NCBI GenBank assembly: GCA_021151765.1
Contig: JAGKWR010000011.1
Coordinates: 6,184-70,183 of the forward strand
DNA: 64,000 nt
Origin: Alphaproteobacteria bacterium
Lineage (GTDB): Bacteria; Pseudomonadota; Alphaproteobacteria; Rickettsiales; UBA1997
Direction of reading: 5' to 3'
Part shown: piece by piece, positions 1 to 9,991 of the stretch
Layout of the letters: every line of letters begins with the position of its first letter
Numbering within the stretch: the stretch's first letter is position 1
Notes under the pieces: generated by a model
What the model saw: the letters and a program-made list of their open reading frames with translations, nothing else
Database searches by the model: none
Told to the model about the DNA's origin: nothing
Program-made: the position numbers and the translations under genes

Positions 1-288
1 ATTTCGTTGACCAACAATACTAACACAGAAGAGTTAATCAAAAAACTCGAAGAAAAAATTCAAGAATTAATACCACAACAATCTTCTCCAATCATCACGC
101 AAGAGCGCTATCGCGTTGCTTTGAAAAACGCAGCAGAAAATTTAGAAAGTTTCACTCTCAATAAAAATATCGAACTGGCTGCCGAAGATTTAAGAATGAC
201 TGCTCGCGAAATCGGTAAAATTACTGGTAAAGTTGACGTGGAAAATATTTTAGATGTCATTTTTTCACGTTTTTGTATTGGAAAATAA
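1..288 (+). CDS. mnmE: tRNA modification GTPase MnmE, C-terminal fragment
   Basis: The reading frame is open at the left window edge, so only about the last 95 residues are present. MnmE acts with MnmG to place the carboxymethylaminomethyl group on wobble uridine 34 of certain tRNAs. The fragment is the C-terminal helical domain. It carries the conserved DLRMTAREIGKITG segment and ends in FCIGK, the family's invariant C-terminus whose Cys is needed for modification. The G domain lies outside the window. The TTG at position 7 is internal and not a start. Identification is secure from the C-terminal signature. Confidence 0.95.
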   Translation: MSLTNNTNTEELIKKLEEKIQELIPQQSSPIITQERYRVALKNAAENLESFTLNKNIELAAEDLRMTAREIGKITGKVDVENILDVIFSRFCIGK

Positions 289-371
289 GTCGAGCAAATA
301 AAAAGTTGCACAAATAGCAAACTTTACTAAAAGCCGCCAAGTTTTTTGAGTTCAAAAATTTAATTCCAGCT

Positions 372-863
372 TTGGTACTTTTCCTTTCCCTTCCCTCAAC
401 ATTAAGTTCTTTGACTTTGAGCGCGTCGAATTTCGTGACGTTACACCCAGAGTTAATTAGCGAACTTGCCGGACACGCGCTGGTGCACGACTTGTACAGT
501 CATATGCACAGCAATCGTAAAACCGGATTGTCGCGCCGTATGCGTAGGAAAAATGCCAATATTCGTCGTCGCTGGTTTGTTGATAACATCATTTTACATC
601 ACAAAAGATTACACGATAAAAACCGTGAACTTGCTGTCGTAAAAGCTCGTGAACAAGCTGTCGCGCGTCGCGATGCCATGAAGAAGAAACAAGAATTAGC
701 CTTGGAACGCGCTAAAAATCCGCAAAAAGATCAAGAAAGAAAATGGCGTGAACTTGTAGAATTACGCGAAAAAAGCTCATCAATTCGTGGTCGTATTGAT
801 AGCCGCAGAATGCGCGCTCGCAGCAGATGGCTCAGTGTTGCCGAGGATTCTCCACAATCTTAA
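372..863 (+). CDS. Basic hypothetical protein with possible N-terminal signal
   Basis: I do not recognise this 163-aa protein. Residues 1-25 are hydrophobic and Ser/Leu-rich like a signal or membrane segment. Residues 45-163 are very rich in Arg and Lys, with a long predicted helix (about 80-140) full of KAREQAVARRDAMKKK-type sequence. The only available start is TTG, with no clear ribosome site, so the N-terminus is uncertain. It lies between mnmE and the convergent rlmH, whose stop is about 10 bases beyond its own. Absence of an overlapping competitor and a consistent codon style support a real gene. No function is inferred. Confidence 0.5.
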   Translation: MVLFLSLPSTLSSLTLSASNFVTLHPELISELAGHALVHDLYSHMHSNRKTGLSRRMRRKNANIRRRWFVDNIILHHKRLHDKNRELAVVKAREQAVARRDAMKKKQELALERAKNPQKDQERKWRELVELREKSSSIRGRIDSRRMRARSRWLSVAEDSPQS

Positions 864-873
864 TTTCCTCAAA

Positions 874-1338
874 CTATTCGCGATGATAAGGATGACCTTT
901 GATGATTGATTCAGCACGATAAAGCTGTTCAATCAAAACCGCACGCACCATCAAATGCGGAAAAGTCATTTTACTAAAAGAAATTTTCATCGCAGCTTTT
1001 TGCAAAACTTCCGACGACAAACCATCCGAACCACCAATTACAAAAGTTACATCTGAATCACCATTAACCGCCATGTCAGAAAATAATTTAGCGAATTCTA
1101 AACTAGTAAATTGTTTGCCATGTTCATCAAGCGCAATCAATTTAGAAGATGGCTTCCAAGCTTTTAAAATAAGCTCTCCCTCACCTTCTTTAATTTTGGC
1201 GACTGACATATTTTGCGCGTTTTTCAACTCCAATTCACGCAACTCAACTTTCCACTTCAAACGTTTAAAATAATTTTCAAAAACTGCTTTTTGCGGAGAA
1301 TTTTCAAACTTTCCAATTGACAGAATTGTGATTCGCAT
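874..1338 (-). CDS. rlmH: 23S rRNA pseudouridine-1915 N3-methyltransferase RlmH
   Basis: This 154-aa protein has the normal RlmH (SPOUT family) length. It has the N-terminal MRITILSIGKF strand, a central VIGGSDGLS SAM-binding trefoil-knot motif (about residues 101-109) and the family C-terminus EQLYRAESIIKGHPYH. RlmH uses SAM to methylate pseudouridine 1915 in helix 69 of 23S rRNA in assembled 70S ribosomes. It is transcribed divergently from coaD across about 100 AT-rich bases that probably hold both promoters. ATG start. Confidence 0.95.
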   Translation of the reverse strand: MRITILSIGKFENSPQKAVFENYFKRLKWKVELRELELKNAQNMSVAKIKEGEGELILKAWKPSSKLIALDEHGKQFTSLEFAKLFSDMAVNGDSDVTFVIGGSDGLSSEVLQKAAMKISFSKMTFPHLMVRAVLIEQLYRAESIIKGHPYHRE

Positions 1339-1439
1339 AAATTTATGATCTAAATAATAGAATTAAGAAATAAGTTAGATTATTAACGTTTTAAAATACT
1401 TACTTTTTTTAAACTTTCTCATACTCCTTCACTCAAATT

Positions 1440-1934
1440 ATGAAAATTGCAATTTATCCCGGCACTTTTGATCCGATCACTTTTGGTCATCTCGACATTA
1501 TCAAAAGAGCAAGCGAAATTTTTGATCACTTAATTATCGCGGCCGCCAAAGATAATTACAAAAATCCGCTCTTCACTTTAGACGAGCGAGTTGAGTTGAT
1601 TCGTGAAGAAGTCAGCACCTTCGATTACGCCCATAAAGTTTCCGTAGAAAAATTTGAAGGATTGTTGGTGTCTTATGCACGCAAAAAAAATGCCAGCGTG
1701 ATTGTCCGGGGTTTACGCGCTGTTTCGGACTTCGAATATGAATTTCAAATGTTTGGAATGAATTCGAAACTTGATCCAGAAATTCAAACTATCTTTTTTC
1801 CAGCTTCTGAAACCAACCACTTTATCGCTTCGAAATTAGTCAAAGAAGTTGCCAAACTTGGTGGCGATATTTCGAAATTTGTTTCTCCAAATATTTCACG
1901 CCATTTGGAAAAAAAATTAAAAACCCAAAACTAA
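1440..1934 (+). CDS. coaD: Pantetheine-phosphate adenylyltransferase
   Basis: CoaD transfers AMP from ATP to 4'-phosphopantetheine, the penultimate step of coenzyme A synthesis. The 164-aa length is typical. Residues 6-18 carry the nucleotidylyltransferase signature PGTFDPITFGH, with the catalytic His in the T-x-G-H motif. VRGLRAVSDFEYEFQM and the C-terminal LVKEVAKLGGDISKFV are also family-specific. The stop codon overlaps the start of the next gene at base 1934, so the two are translationally coupled. Confidence 0.97.
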   Translation: MKIAIYPGTFDPITFGHLDIIKRASEIFDHLIIAAAKDNYKNPLFTLDERVELIREEVSTFDYAHKVSVEKFEGLLVSYARKKNASVIVRGLRAVSDFEYEFQMFGMNSKLDPEIQTIFFPASETNHFIASKLVKEVAKLGGDISKFVSPNISRHLEKKLKTQN

Positions 1935-2926
1935 TGCAGATTAAAAATGAAGTTTGGATTTTAGCCGATAATCGTCCCGGAACTTTTTCGCAAAGTATTG
2001 GTTTGGCGGAAGAGCTAGGTTCACAATATAAAATTATCACGCTCTCCTACAGTTTTTTGTCTCATTTACCGAATTTGATTTTGCCAAAATCTTTATTACG
2101 CATCAAAAATGAAACTCGTAATAAAATACTACAAAATACTTATTTCCCTAAAATAGTAATTTCCGCAGGAAGACGTTCAGCACCAATCGCTTTAGCATTA
2201 AAGTCACGAGCGAAAAAACATGGTTTAGAAATTTTTGTGATTCAAATTATGAATCCAAATTTGCGTTTTTCCGAATTTGATTTTGTTATTTTACCAACTC
2301 ACGATCGCAATAAAATCAGTGCTAACCTAATTGAAACTATTGGTTCTTTGACACGAATTGACGAAAAAAGAATCTTGCAAGAAAAGTTGCGTTTTTCGGA
2401 ATTTTCTCAAATTTCCAATCCTAAAATTGCTTTATTGGTCGGCGGCAACGGCAAAAATATTTATTACAATGATCAAGATATAATCGATCTGGCTAAAACA
2501 GCTTCGAATATTTCGAATAACATGAATTCGACTTTGTTAGTTTTAAATAGTCGTCGAACCGGAGCACATTTGACTAAAATTTTGCGCGATCATTTAAGTT
2601 GTGACTTTAAATTTTATGATTGGGAAAAATTAGATGGCGCAAATCCTTATTTAGCAATTTTAGCTGAATCTGACTTCTTCATCGTTACCGGAGATTCTGT
2701 TTCAATGATTTCAGAATGCGCTTCTACAGGAAAACCAGTTTACATTTTTGATCAAAATAAAATTTCTTCTCCAAAACATCGTCTTTTCCATCAAGATTTG
2801 TTTAACAAAAATTTTGCCAAACAACTTCTTAAAAATTTTGAGACTTTGGAAAAATTCTCCGAGCAAAAATTAGAAGAAACCAAAAGAGTCGCAAAAATAA
2901 TCGCCAACAAAATTAAGCTTGATTAA
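1934..2926 (+). CDS. ELM1-family (DUF1022) protein
   Basis: This 330-aa protein opens with WILADNRPGTFSQSIGLAEELG, the hallmark of the ELM1/DUF1022 family. That family occurs in alphaproteobacteria and plant mitochondria; the plant member is linked to mitochondrial fission. Its fold resembles GT-B glycosyltransferases: a central LLVGGNGK loop (about residue 167) and a late TGDSVSMISECASTGKPVY stretch (about residues 254-272) like a nucleotide-sugar site. Biochemical function in bacteria is not established. It overlaps coaD by one base, so it is expressed with it. Confidence 0.85.
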   Translation: MQIKNEVWILADNRPGTFSQSIGLAEELGSQYKIITLSYSFLSHLPNLILPKSLLRIKNETRNKILQNTYFPKIVISAGRRSAPIALALKSRAKKHGLEIFVIQIMNPNLRFSEFDFVILPTHDRNKISANLIETIGSLTRIDEKRILQEKLRFSEFSQISNPKIALLVGGNGKNIYYNDQDIIDLAKTASNISNNMNSTLLVLNSRRTGAHLTKILRDHLSCDFKFYDWEKLDGANPYLAILAESDFFIVTGDSVSMISECASTGKPVYIFDQNKISSPKHRLFHQDLFNKNFAKQLLKNFETLEKFSEQKLEETKRVAKIIANKIKLD

Positions 2927-3010
2927 CTCTTTGACGTTTTTACTATCTCTTAAGAATTAACTTTAATTTATGTGGTTTGCACTAGAGCCACTTGATAAAT
3001 TCAGCACTGA

Positions 3011-6000
3011 TTGACTACAAAAAAATCACAAAAATTCATTCAAAAATTCGTATCTAAAACTCTGTCAAATTTTGTTTGCAGAAGCCTTTTCTTGTTGTTG
3101 TTCGCAGCAACCATCACCTCATGCACCGATCAAGGCTGTATAGAAGCTGACGATTTTGGTGAATATCAGTCTCAAACCTTAACTGTTCCTTCAAACGCTT
3201 CTGAATCAACCTGTAACTATCAAAGTGGTTTACCTCTAAATGATACTGAGCAAGGCTCTGGACTAAAGTCTTGCTTTACTTCAGGATACGTCACAGTAAC
3301 TGACGAATCAAACGTAACTAAAATGGCTTACGGCGGTTGTAATGGTAAACAAGTTAATCCTACCCAACCAACAATAACAGATACTTCGGGAAGCCAAATT
3401 CCTAACTACTTATACTCAGTTCCTGATAATAGTAGCACTACTTATGGTTTGGATGACTCTTTCAAAAACCTGTGCATTACAAACTGTATTGCTTCCTGCT
3501 TGAGTGGCTCTTCGCCAAATTCAGTATCTTCTTCAGAACCAAATTGGGTTGCAACCGATCAAAGAGACTCTTCGTCTGGAACAGGAATTCAAATATTACC
3601 TGGCGCCCAAATCTCGATAACTGCAACCGGCTCTGTAACTTTAAGTAATAGTGCAAATTATCCGGCTTTCTTCATACCGGTTAGCACACTAAACTCTAAT
3701 GGTACTCAACAAAATTTCAAAGATGCTAACTGGAGCACTGAAAATATTTTTGACGTCCAAAATTCTCAAACAATTGATCTAAGCTTCAGTGGACAATGGC
3801 AAAGACCATTCAATTCTGCCGCACAAAGTAACTATTATTATTCAACTTCTACAGTTGGCGCTGGTACAAATGCTATTTCTAACACTACAGCATTAAGTTC
3901 AATTTATAATGGTGTCAAAAAACTAGTCGCTTACACAATACCTCATCCAGATGGGTATAAATTCGATAGTTCGACCAACAGTGAAATATTAGGTAATAAA
4001 GGAACACCCCTATTACCAGAACCAAGAACATGGAATTGCGACTATGGTACTGGCTCTTTTGCTAACAATGCTTCTACTTTCAATAATTTCATTCAGCAAG
4101 ATTGTAAAAACACAACAAATGGTTATGCCAACTTAGGATATAATGCTTCAACTGACACAGCGGTTGCTTCCAACTCTTTATTCACTATCACTTCCAATGG
4201 ACCATCTAACGGGTTAGGAACTTATGGTGGACCAATTCGTTGGAATGGTGATGGGATTACAAACGCTTCTAGCGCAATATTCACTCTAGGAATAAATAAA
4301 GATTTCGACGTTATTTCATCAACTGAATATGCTATTCCTCTAGGTTCAAGCTTAAAATCCGATCAAATAACGCCTCAAGTTGTTGGATCACAATCAATTG
4401 CGATACCAGCCGCTGGAATTACAATCACAAATAACGATTCTGATGCATCTTATATGCCATTGTTTTATGGCACTGCAACATGTAACTCGATTAATTTTAC
4501 TTTGATTGACACCAGCGGGAATACCATTGGAACTGCTAATACAGCTTTAAGTTTAACAACAAATTGGAATGGACCTTACACCGTAAATTCTCGTATAACA
4601 CTTGGCCCTGGTCAAAAAATTAAACTCATACCAAAAAGTGGTTGTAACGCTGCTGGAAATTACTCAATTAAATTCCACAAATTCCACGATATAAAAATTG
4701 AAAGATCTGGCTTTGTTAGATTTTCTATTCTGAATGCCAATACAAACTCTGCCTTGAATGGCTGTGTTCTAAACGGAAGAATTCTTAACACACTCGATTC
4801 AAGTGGGAATAAAAGAGAAAATACAAATTCTGATTTTTATGAATACGATAATTTCACCGCTACCACATCTGAAGATAAGCTAAACTCATTAGCAGTTCCG
4901 GTAATTGATTCTTCATCTCAACAATGGTCTAATAGAGTTTATGTTCGCAAAGGACAAACCATCAGATTTTCTCCAATAAGTTGGAATAATACTTTTAGAA
5001 CCAGCACTGGCGTTGATAGAATGTGTGGTGTCGGCATGGTAATGCAAATCACACCAAGACCAGCGCTACTTTGCAAAGGTTATGCCACAGCCTCTGTTAC
5101 AACTAATGACACAAATTGCTTAGCCGATAACGCAGATAATGGAGCTCTAATAGGCTGTCAAGCCTACTCATCAGAATGTAGTAATATTTCCAATAGCTCT
5201 GCTTATTGCCCTTACCAAGCCTGCCAGGCAACCATAAGCTGTGCTACAATAGGAAGTGAAGCCAATAATTACACCAAAAGTAATTGCTCAATCACTTCCA
5301 ATAAAAACTCATCCGCATGCTTAGCTGCGCTCTCTGGTCTATCTGCTTCAAACCGCACTAATTTCCAAAATTCTTGTGATACTGGCTCGACCGGAACTAA
5401 TGGCTGCTCCTACTACATGAAACAAAATGCTGAAAGATCAGCCAAGATGCAAATCCTACAAGATGTTTGCTATGATTTAGAAAGCTATACCGGTCGTGTC
5501 AAAAATATTCCATTAATTCAGGGAGGAGCACTACCTACAATACCTGAAAACAGCGGATACAAGTTACTTGAGTTTTTCAAAGATGAATATGGAAACCTAG
5601 AAAAATTCAAAGATACCAATTCTAAAGATACTACCTACGGCGGAAATGAAATATATCAAACCACTGAACCGATCATCATAAATAAGAATTCTAGACTAAG
5701 ATTCATGTTTCTTACTAATGATGCTGATTTTAATAACATCGATCAAAACTATTCTTCTAATCCTCTAAGCCCTTCAACAGTATATAATTACAGCTCACTT
5801 TCTAGTAAAGGATCAGCCTATAATGGTTCTAATGGTTTCAAAATCAGTTTAAGTGGTCCTTTACAGTTCAACAACGGTGCTTGGCTTGAAGCAAGGCTAT
5901 GTAGAGAAACTTCAAATCATAGTTGCCGAGGTTTAACTATAAGTGTACCAGCTGGAACAACTGGTACTAATATTACATTAGACTCAACCGACATTGCAGA

Positions 6001-9000
6001 TAAAAAAATTGATCAACAACCACACATTGTCGAATACCTTGATTCAACAGAATCAAATTCAACTCCAAGTCTTTCATCAGTTGCAAACTATAAATTTGAT
6101 GCGAATGGAACTCTAGTTCGAGCTACACCAACAAATAGCTCTAGCCAAGCAGATTGCTCAGTACTTAATCAAGGATTATCAACCGATGTTGGAAACACTT
6201 ACTATTGTCACTCTTATTTGAACAGCAATTCACTGTACGTATATGATGCTAGTAAATCTCCTCCTTTCTCCGACTCAGAATATAACGAACTCAACAAACT
6301 AAGGCTAAGTTTTAAAATCAAAGATCCAGAAACTCCTAATTGTATAATCCCAACTCAGACTAACCCAGATCCGAATACTTCAGCCTGCGGTGGCACAAAT
6401 CAGCCGAAATGTACTGGCATCAAACTACAAAATCCTGCTTACCAAACTAATGTCTGTTACAGTGGTGCTAATTGTTCTGTTTCCAGTAACTCAAATTGTA
6501 GCCCAAGTTCTGTCACTTGTTCTGGTTATAAATCTGGCTCCTCTTGTCTTCAAAGCACTAGTGCAATGTTTGATGGTTATTTCAATTCAAACCAACAATG
6601 TGTTGTAAATACAAGCACCAACAAAATATGTAATTTCAATGAAGTACCTTCTATAACAGCTGCAGAATCTTCTAAATGTACAAAACAATTCTATTGTGGC
6701 AGCGTCTATTCCAACAACAAAGGCAACTATACTGTTAATATAAAAGTTACGAATCCATCGGGCAGCAACATTTCCAACATAATTGGAGGAGTTATTCAGC
6801 CAGTCATTGAAACTATGGATGGAAAACGCACTATCGAGGCTGATGGCACAACAACTCAAACTGTAGGACAAGCTGAAAGAATTTATACATTAGTAGTTCA
6901 AGATTCTAGGTACCAAGCAATACTTTCGATATCGATGAGCTTGATGTTGGTTTTTTACGGCACTACCTACCTAATGGGACTCACAAGTTTGAGCAGCTCG
7001 GATTTGATAAATAGATGTATCAAAATCGCATTAATTTACTTCTTTGCCAGCCCAACAGGATGGTATTGGTTTAACATCATAGTAGTAAAATGGTTCAAGG
7101 ACGGAACAGACTACCTTGCTTTCATGATGGCATCCTCTTTTGATGACTCCCCAGCAGTAACTAGAGCTCTTTCAACCAACAACTACTACGATAAATCAGT
7201 GTTATTTAGTAGTGTCGATACAGTTTTTGGAATGTTCTTCTCCCAAGCTGTTCAGAAAAAAATCTCAGCTCTGCTTTTCGCCAGCATTTTTGGATGGGTC
7301 TATTTGATGATCATCTACTTTGCTTTTATGCTTTATGTTTATGCTGTTGGTTATGCAGTTATGTATTATCTAACTGCACAAGTTTTTGTATCCATACTAT
7401 TCATTCTTGGTCCAATTTTCTTCATTTTTACTTTATTTAACCAAACTAAAGGGATGTTCGATAACTGGTTAAACCAAATAATTGGTTTCTCCCTGCAGCA
7501 AATATTTCTTTTAACGACATTGGCATTCTTCAATATGATGATGTATGAAGTTTTAAAAATGTCTCTTGGCTACAGAATATGTTGGGATGAAGTTTGGACG
7601 ATTAACATAATAACACGTATAACTTTATTATCATTCTGGACCATAGCTTCTCTTCCTCCAAGCCTAAATAGCCAAACTCAAATAGGTGAAATTGGTCATC
7701 CAGAAGGAATACCTTCTCTATTTTCTATCTTATTTATCTGGGTGATTGCTTCTTTGATGAAACATTTCATCACATTTATGACAAATCTCGGTGCATCTAT
7801 TGGCGGCAGCATGAAAGCAAGCGACTTAGCAAAAGATGCTATAGCAACCATTAATGGATTACAAAAATACTCTAGTGATCGTTTCAACGATATCTATAAA
7901 GGAACTATAGGTGAACCAATTAAAAGACTTGATGCCGCAATTTTTGATTCAGGAGAACATGCCGAAAAAGCACGAAAAGAACGCGAGCAAAAAAATAGAC
8001 AAAATGCTTCAAAGAAAGATGCTTTAATTAAAGCCGGAAATGAAGCCATGTCTAGATATAAAAGAGAAAACCTTCATGAATATTCACAAATCACCGATGA
8101 AAAGGAAAAAGAACAAGTTCTCAAAAAAGCAAAAATGGAAGGTATTGAGAAAAAAGCAAAAGAGCTAGGAATTCAAGGTGAAGAGCTGAAATCTTTAATG
8201 AAAGATAAAGGATTAAAATATGAAGGATCAAATCTTTTGGTAGCAGGACTCCAAGCAGCAAGACAAAAAGCGGGATATGGTGGTGCTACATTATCAACTT
8301 CAATTAAGGACAGTAAAATCAACACATCAGTTGATTTCCAAGATTCCGAAGCTGGTATGAAATTGATGAGTGGTGATCAAAGAAATAATTACATGAAAAA
8401 ACTCAACTCTGGAGAAGTACAAGTAAATAGTAGCATCTCCGAAAAAGTAACAGCTTTACCAAAAGCCTTACTAGGTGGAGTTGCAGGAGGAATATTGGGT
8501 AGCGGTAAACTAGTTAAAGCAAGTGCTACTGATATTGCTCGTGGCGACTTATCCTTTTCTAAAACTGCAAAATTTGGTGAATCAGTTAGAAAATCAGCTG
8601 GTAGATCAATTAATAACATCAAGGGTGAAGCGAAAAAAATTGGCGGTAAAATAGGAGACAAAGTTGGGTTAAATAGATATTCAAGAGCTGCACAAATTTT
8701 AGAAGATACAGGCCAAATCAGAAAAATGGGTGGACTTACTTCAGTGTTCAGAACTGCTTCTGAAAAGAAACAAATCGCTAAAAAAGCTGAAGAAATAAGA
8801 AAAGCCGAAAAAATAAAAGCTCCTGTCAAAAACAGCGCTACTACACTATCCAAACTATCAGCACTTAATAAAGGATTGAATACTGATGCGAATAGAGACT
8901 CAACATTAGCAAAAATTGACTCTGCTGTATTTGGAGCTGGTGGTATTGAAAGAGCTTCGAAGAGTATTGCTGGAAGAATTTCCGGATCTTCTCAGAAAAA

Positions 9001-9928
9001 ACAAAAAGAGAAACGTTCTCAGGCAATGTTAGAAAGAGCTGCTAATACTACAAATTTGACAAATCAGATCTCTAAAAAAGAAAATTTAGAAGCTTTATTA
9101 GTCAAATCTAGCAATGCTTCACAATACCTTCAGGACTACAAAAATTCACAAGATGCTTTAAGAAATAATCCAAACTTATCTGCAGACGAAAGGTTGTTTC
9201 ATCAAGCAAAAATTGACGATGCTCTAGATAAAGATAAAGTTGAAAATGGTGGATTCGGACATTTACAAATGAAAGAACTTGAAAAACAATTATCCGAAGC
9301 AGCTCCAGATGATAAGGCAAGAATTGAGACAGAAATTGGCAGAGTTAAAGCACAAGGATACACAGATTTAGGAGAAAATCCGGTAGATCGCGCTAACGCA
9401 ATATTCCAATCTTCGAAAAATGAGAAACAATCTGTCGAAAAAGTTTTATCAAGACTAGAACCTTTAAAATCATCTGCAGAGCAATCTAAGCAAACATTCG
9501 AAACAATAATGAGCTCTCAGGCTACAAAAGATAAAATACAAGCTTATGAAAATTTATCGGCAGCTAAAAAACTTCCATTTGTAGGATCGACTCTAACAAA
9601 TGCGGAGGAAAAAGATATAATCAGAGATTATAAAGCCATCCAGCAAATGAAATCTGACTTTAGAAATCTAAGTAAAATTAGCAGAAGCGAACTTAAAAAT
9701 GATCCTAAGGATAAAAATTCAAAAAGCCGCGCAGTCAAAAGACATGAGAATTTCAATCAAAAATATGGAAATCTAGATAACCAACAAGGACAAGAAGTTA
9801 GTATGATTGCAAATCCTATTACCCAACCAGAACAAGAGGTGAATATGACTGACAATACTACAACTCCTCAAAACCCAATAAGAAATCCATACCCTGCTCC
9901 AGAAAATAATCCTGAAGATGCGAGCTAG
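3011..9928 (+). CDS. Giant VirB6/TrbL-family lipoprotein (type IV secretion channel)
   Basis: This 2305-aa protein resembles the oversized VirB6 proteins of Rickettsiales vir-type T4SS. The start is TTG immediately after an in-frame stop, so no longer N-terminus is possible. Residues 1-37 are basic then hydrophobic and end in ATITSC, a lipobox with Cys38, followed by the TDQGCIEADDFG segment typical of these proteins. Residues about 40-1290 are a Cys-, Asn-, Ser-rich presumably exported region. Residues about 1295-1600 hold clustered membrane segments (VirB6/TrbL core). Residues about 1600-2305 are charged, helical and coiled-coil-like. VirB6 forms part of the inner-membrane channel. No other vir gene is in this window, so it is orphaned here. 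A pilin-like gene follows. Confidence 0.85.
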   Translation: MTTKKSQKFIQKFVSKTLSNFVCRSLFLLLFAATITSCTDQGCIEADDFGEYQSQTLTVPSNASESTCNYQSGLPLNDTEQGSGLKSCFTSGYVTVTDESNVTKMAYGGCNGKQVNPTQPTITDTSGSQIPNYLYSVPDNSSTTYGLDDSFKNLCITNCIASCLSGSSPNSVSSSEPNWVATDQRDSSSGTGIQILPGAQISITATGSVTLSNSANYPAFFIPVSTLNSNGTQQNFKDANWSTENIFDVQNSQTIDLSFSGQWQRPFNSAAQSNYYYSTSTVGAGTNAISNTTALSSIYNGVKKLVAYTIPHPDGYKFDSSTNSEILGNKGTPLLPEPRTWNCDYGTGSFANNASTFNNFIQQDCKNTTNGYANLGYNASTDTAVASNSLFTITSNGPSNGLGTYGGPIRWNGDGITNASSAIFTLGINKDFDVISSTEYAIPLGSSLKSDQITPQVVGSQSIAIPAAGITITNNDSDASYMPLFYGTATCNSINFTLIDTSGNTIGTANTALSLTTNWNGPYTVNSRITLGPGQKIKLIPKSGCNAAGNYSIKFHKFHDIKIERSGFVRFSILNANTNSALNGCVLNGRILNTLDSSGNKRENTNSDFYEYDNFTATTSEDKLNSLAVPVIDSSSQQWSNRVYVRKGQTIRFSPISWNNTFRTSTGVDRMCGVGMVMQITPRPALLCKGYATASVTTNDTNCLADNADNGALIGCQAYSSECSNISNSSAYCPYQACQATISCATIGSEANNYTKSNCSITSNKNSSACLAALSGLSASNRTNFQNSCDTGSTGTNGCSYYMKQNAERSAKMQILQDVCYDLESYTGRVKNIPLIQGGALPTIPENSGYKLLEFFKDEYGNLEKFKDTNSKDTTYGGNEIYQTTEPIIINKNSRLRFMFLTNDADFNNIDQNYSSNPLSPSTVYNYSSLSSKGSAYNGSNGFKISLSGPLQFNNGAWLEARLCRETSNHSCRGLTISVPAGTTGTNITLDSTDIADKKIDQQPHIVEYLDSTESNSTPSLSSVANYKFDANGTLVRATPTNSSSQADCSVLNQGLSTDVGNTYYCHSYLNSNSLYVYDASKSPPFSDSEYNELNKLRLSFKIKDPETPNCIIPTQTNPDPNTSACGGTNQPKCTGIKLQNPAYQTNVCYSGANCSVSSNSNCSPSSVTCSGYKSGSSCLQSTSAMFDGYFNSNQQCVVNTSTNKICNFNEVPSITAAESSKCTKQFYCGSVYSNNKGNYTVNIKVTNPSGSNISNIIGGVIQPVIETMDGKRTIEADGTTTQTVGQAERIYTLVVQDSRYQAILSISMSLMLVFYGTTYLMGLTSLSSSDLINRCIKIALIYFFASPTGWYWFNIIVVKWFKDGTDYLAFMMASSFDDSPAVTRALSTNNYYDKSVLFSSVDTVFGMFFSQAVQKKISALLFASIFGWVYLMIIYFAFMLYVYAVGYAVMYYLTAQVFVSILFILGPIFFIFTLFNQTKGMFDNWLNQIIGFSLQQIFLLTTLAFFNMMMYEVLKMSLGYRICWDEVWTINIITRITLLSFWTIASLPPSLNSQTQIGEIGHPEGIPSLFSILFIWVIASLMKHFITFMTNLGASIGGSMKASDLAKDAIATINGLQKYSSDRFNDIYKGTIGEPIKRLDAAIFDSGEHAEKARKEREQKNRQNASKKDALIKAGNEAMSRYKRENLHEYSQITDEKEKEQVLKKAKMEGIEKKAKELGIQGEELKSLMKDKGLKYEGSNLLVAGLQAARQKAGYGGATLSTSIKDSKINTSVDFQDSEAGMKLMSGDQRNNYMKKLNSGEVQVNSSISEKVTALPKALLGGVAGGILGSGKLVKASATDIARGDLSFSKTAKFGESVRKSAGRSINNIKGEAKKIGGKIGDKVGLNRYSRAAQILEDTGQIRKMGGLTSVFRTASEKKQIAKKAEEIRKAEKIKAPVKNSATTLSKLSALNKGLNTDANRDSTLAKIDSAVFGAGGIERASKSIAGRISGSSQKKQKEKRSQAMLERAANTTNLTNQISKKENLEALLVKSSNASQYLQDYKNSQDALRNNPNLSADERLFHQAKIDDALDKDKVENGGFGHLQMKELEKQLSEAAPDDKARIETEIGRVKAQGYTDLGENPVDRANAIFQSSKNEKQSVEKVLSRLEPLKSSAEQSKQTFETIMSSQATKDKIQAYENLSAAKKLPFVGSTLTNAEEKDIIRDYKAIQQMKSDFRNLSKISRSELKNDPKDKNSKSRAVKRHENFNQKYGNLDNQQGQEVSMIANPITQPEQEVNMTDNTTTPQNPIRNPYPAPENNPEDAS

Positions 9929-9991
9929 ATCCATAGCCTAAAGAAATAACAACGGCAATTCTCTAAAAAAATTAATGGGATATTCCAACTT

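Noticed and set aside
6587..6871. Minus-strand open frames inside the VirB6-like gene (also 8389-8853, 9108-9320)
   Set aside because: They lie antisense to one long open frame with clear family features and show shadow-type composition.
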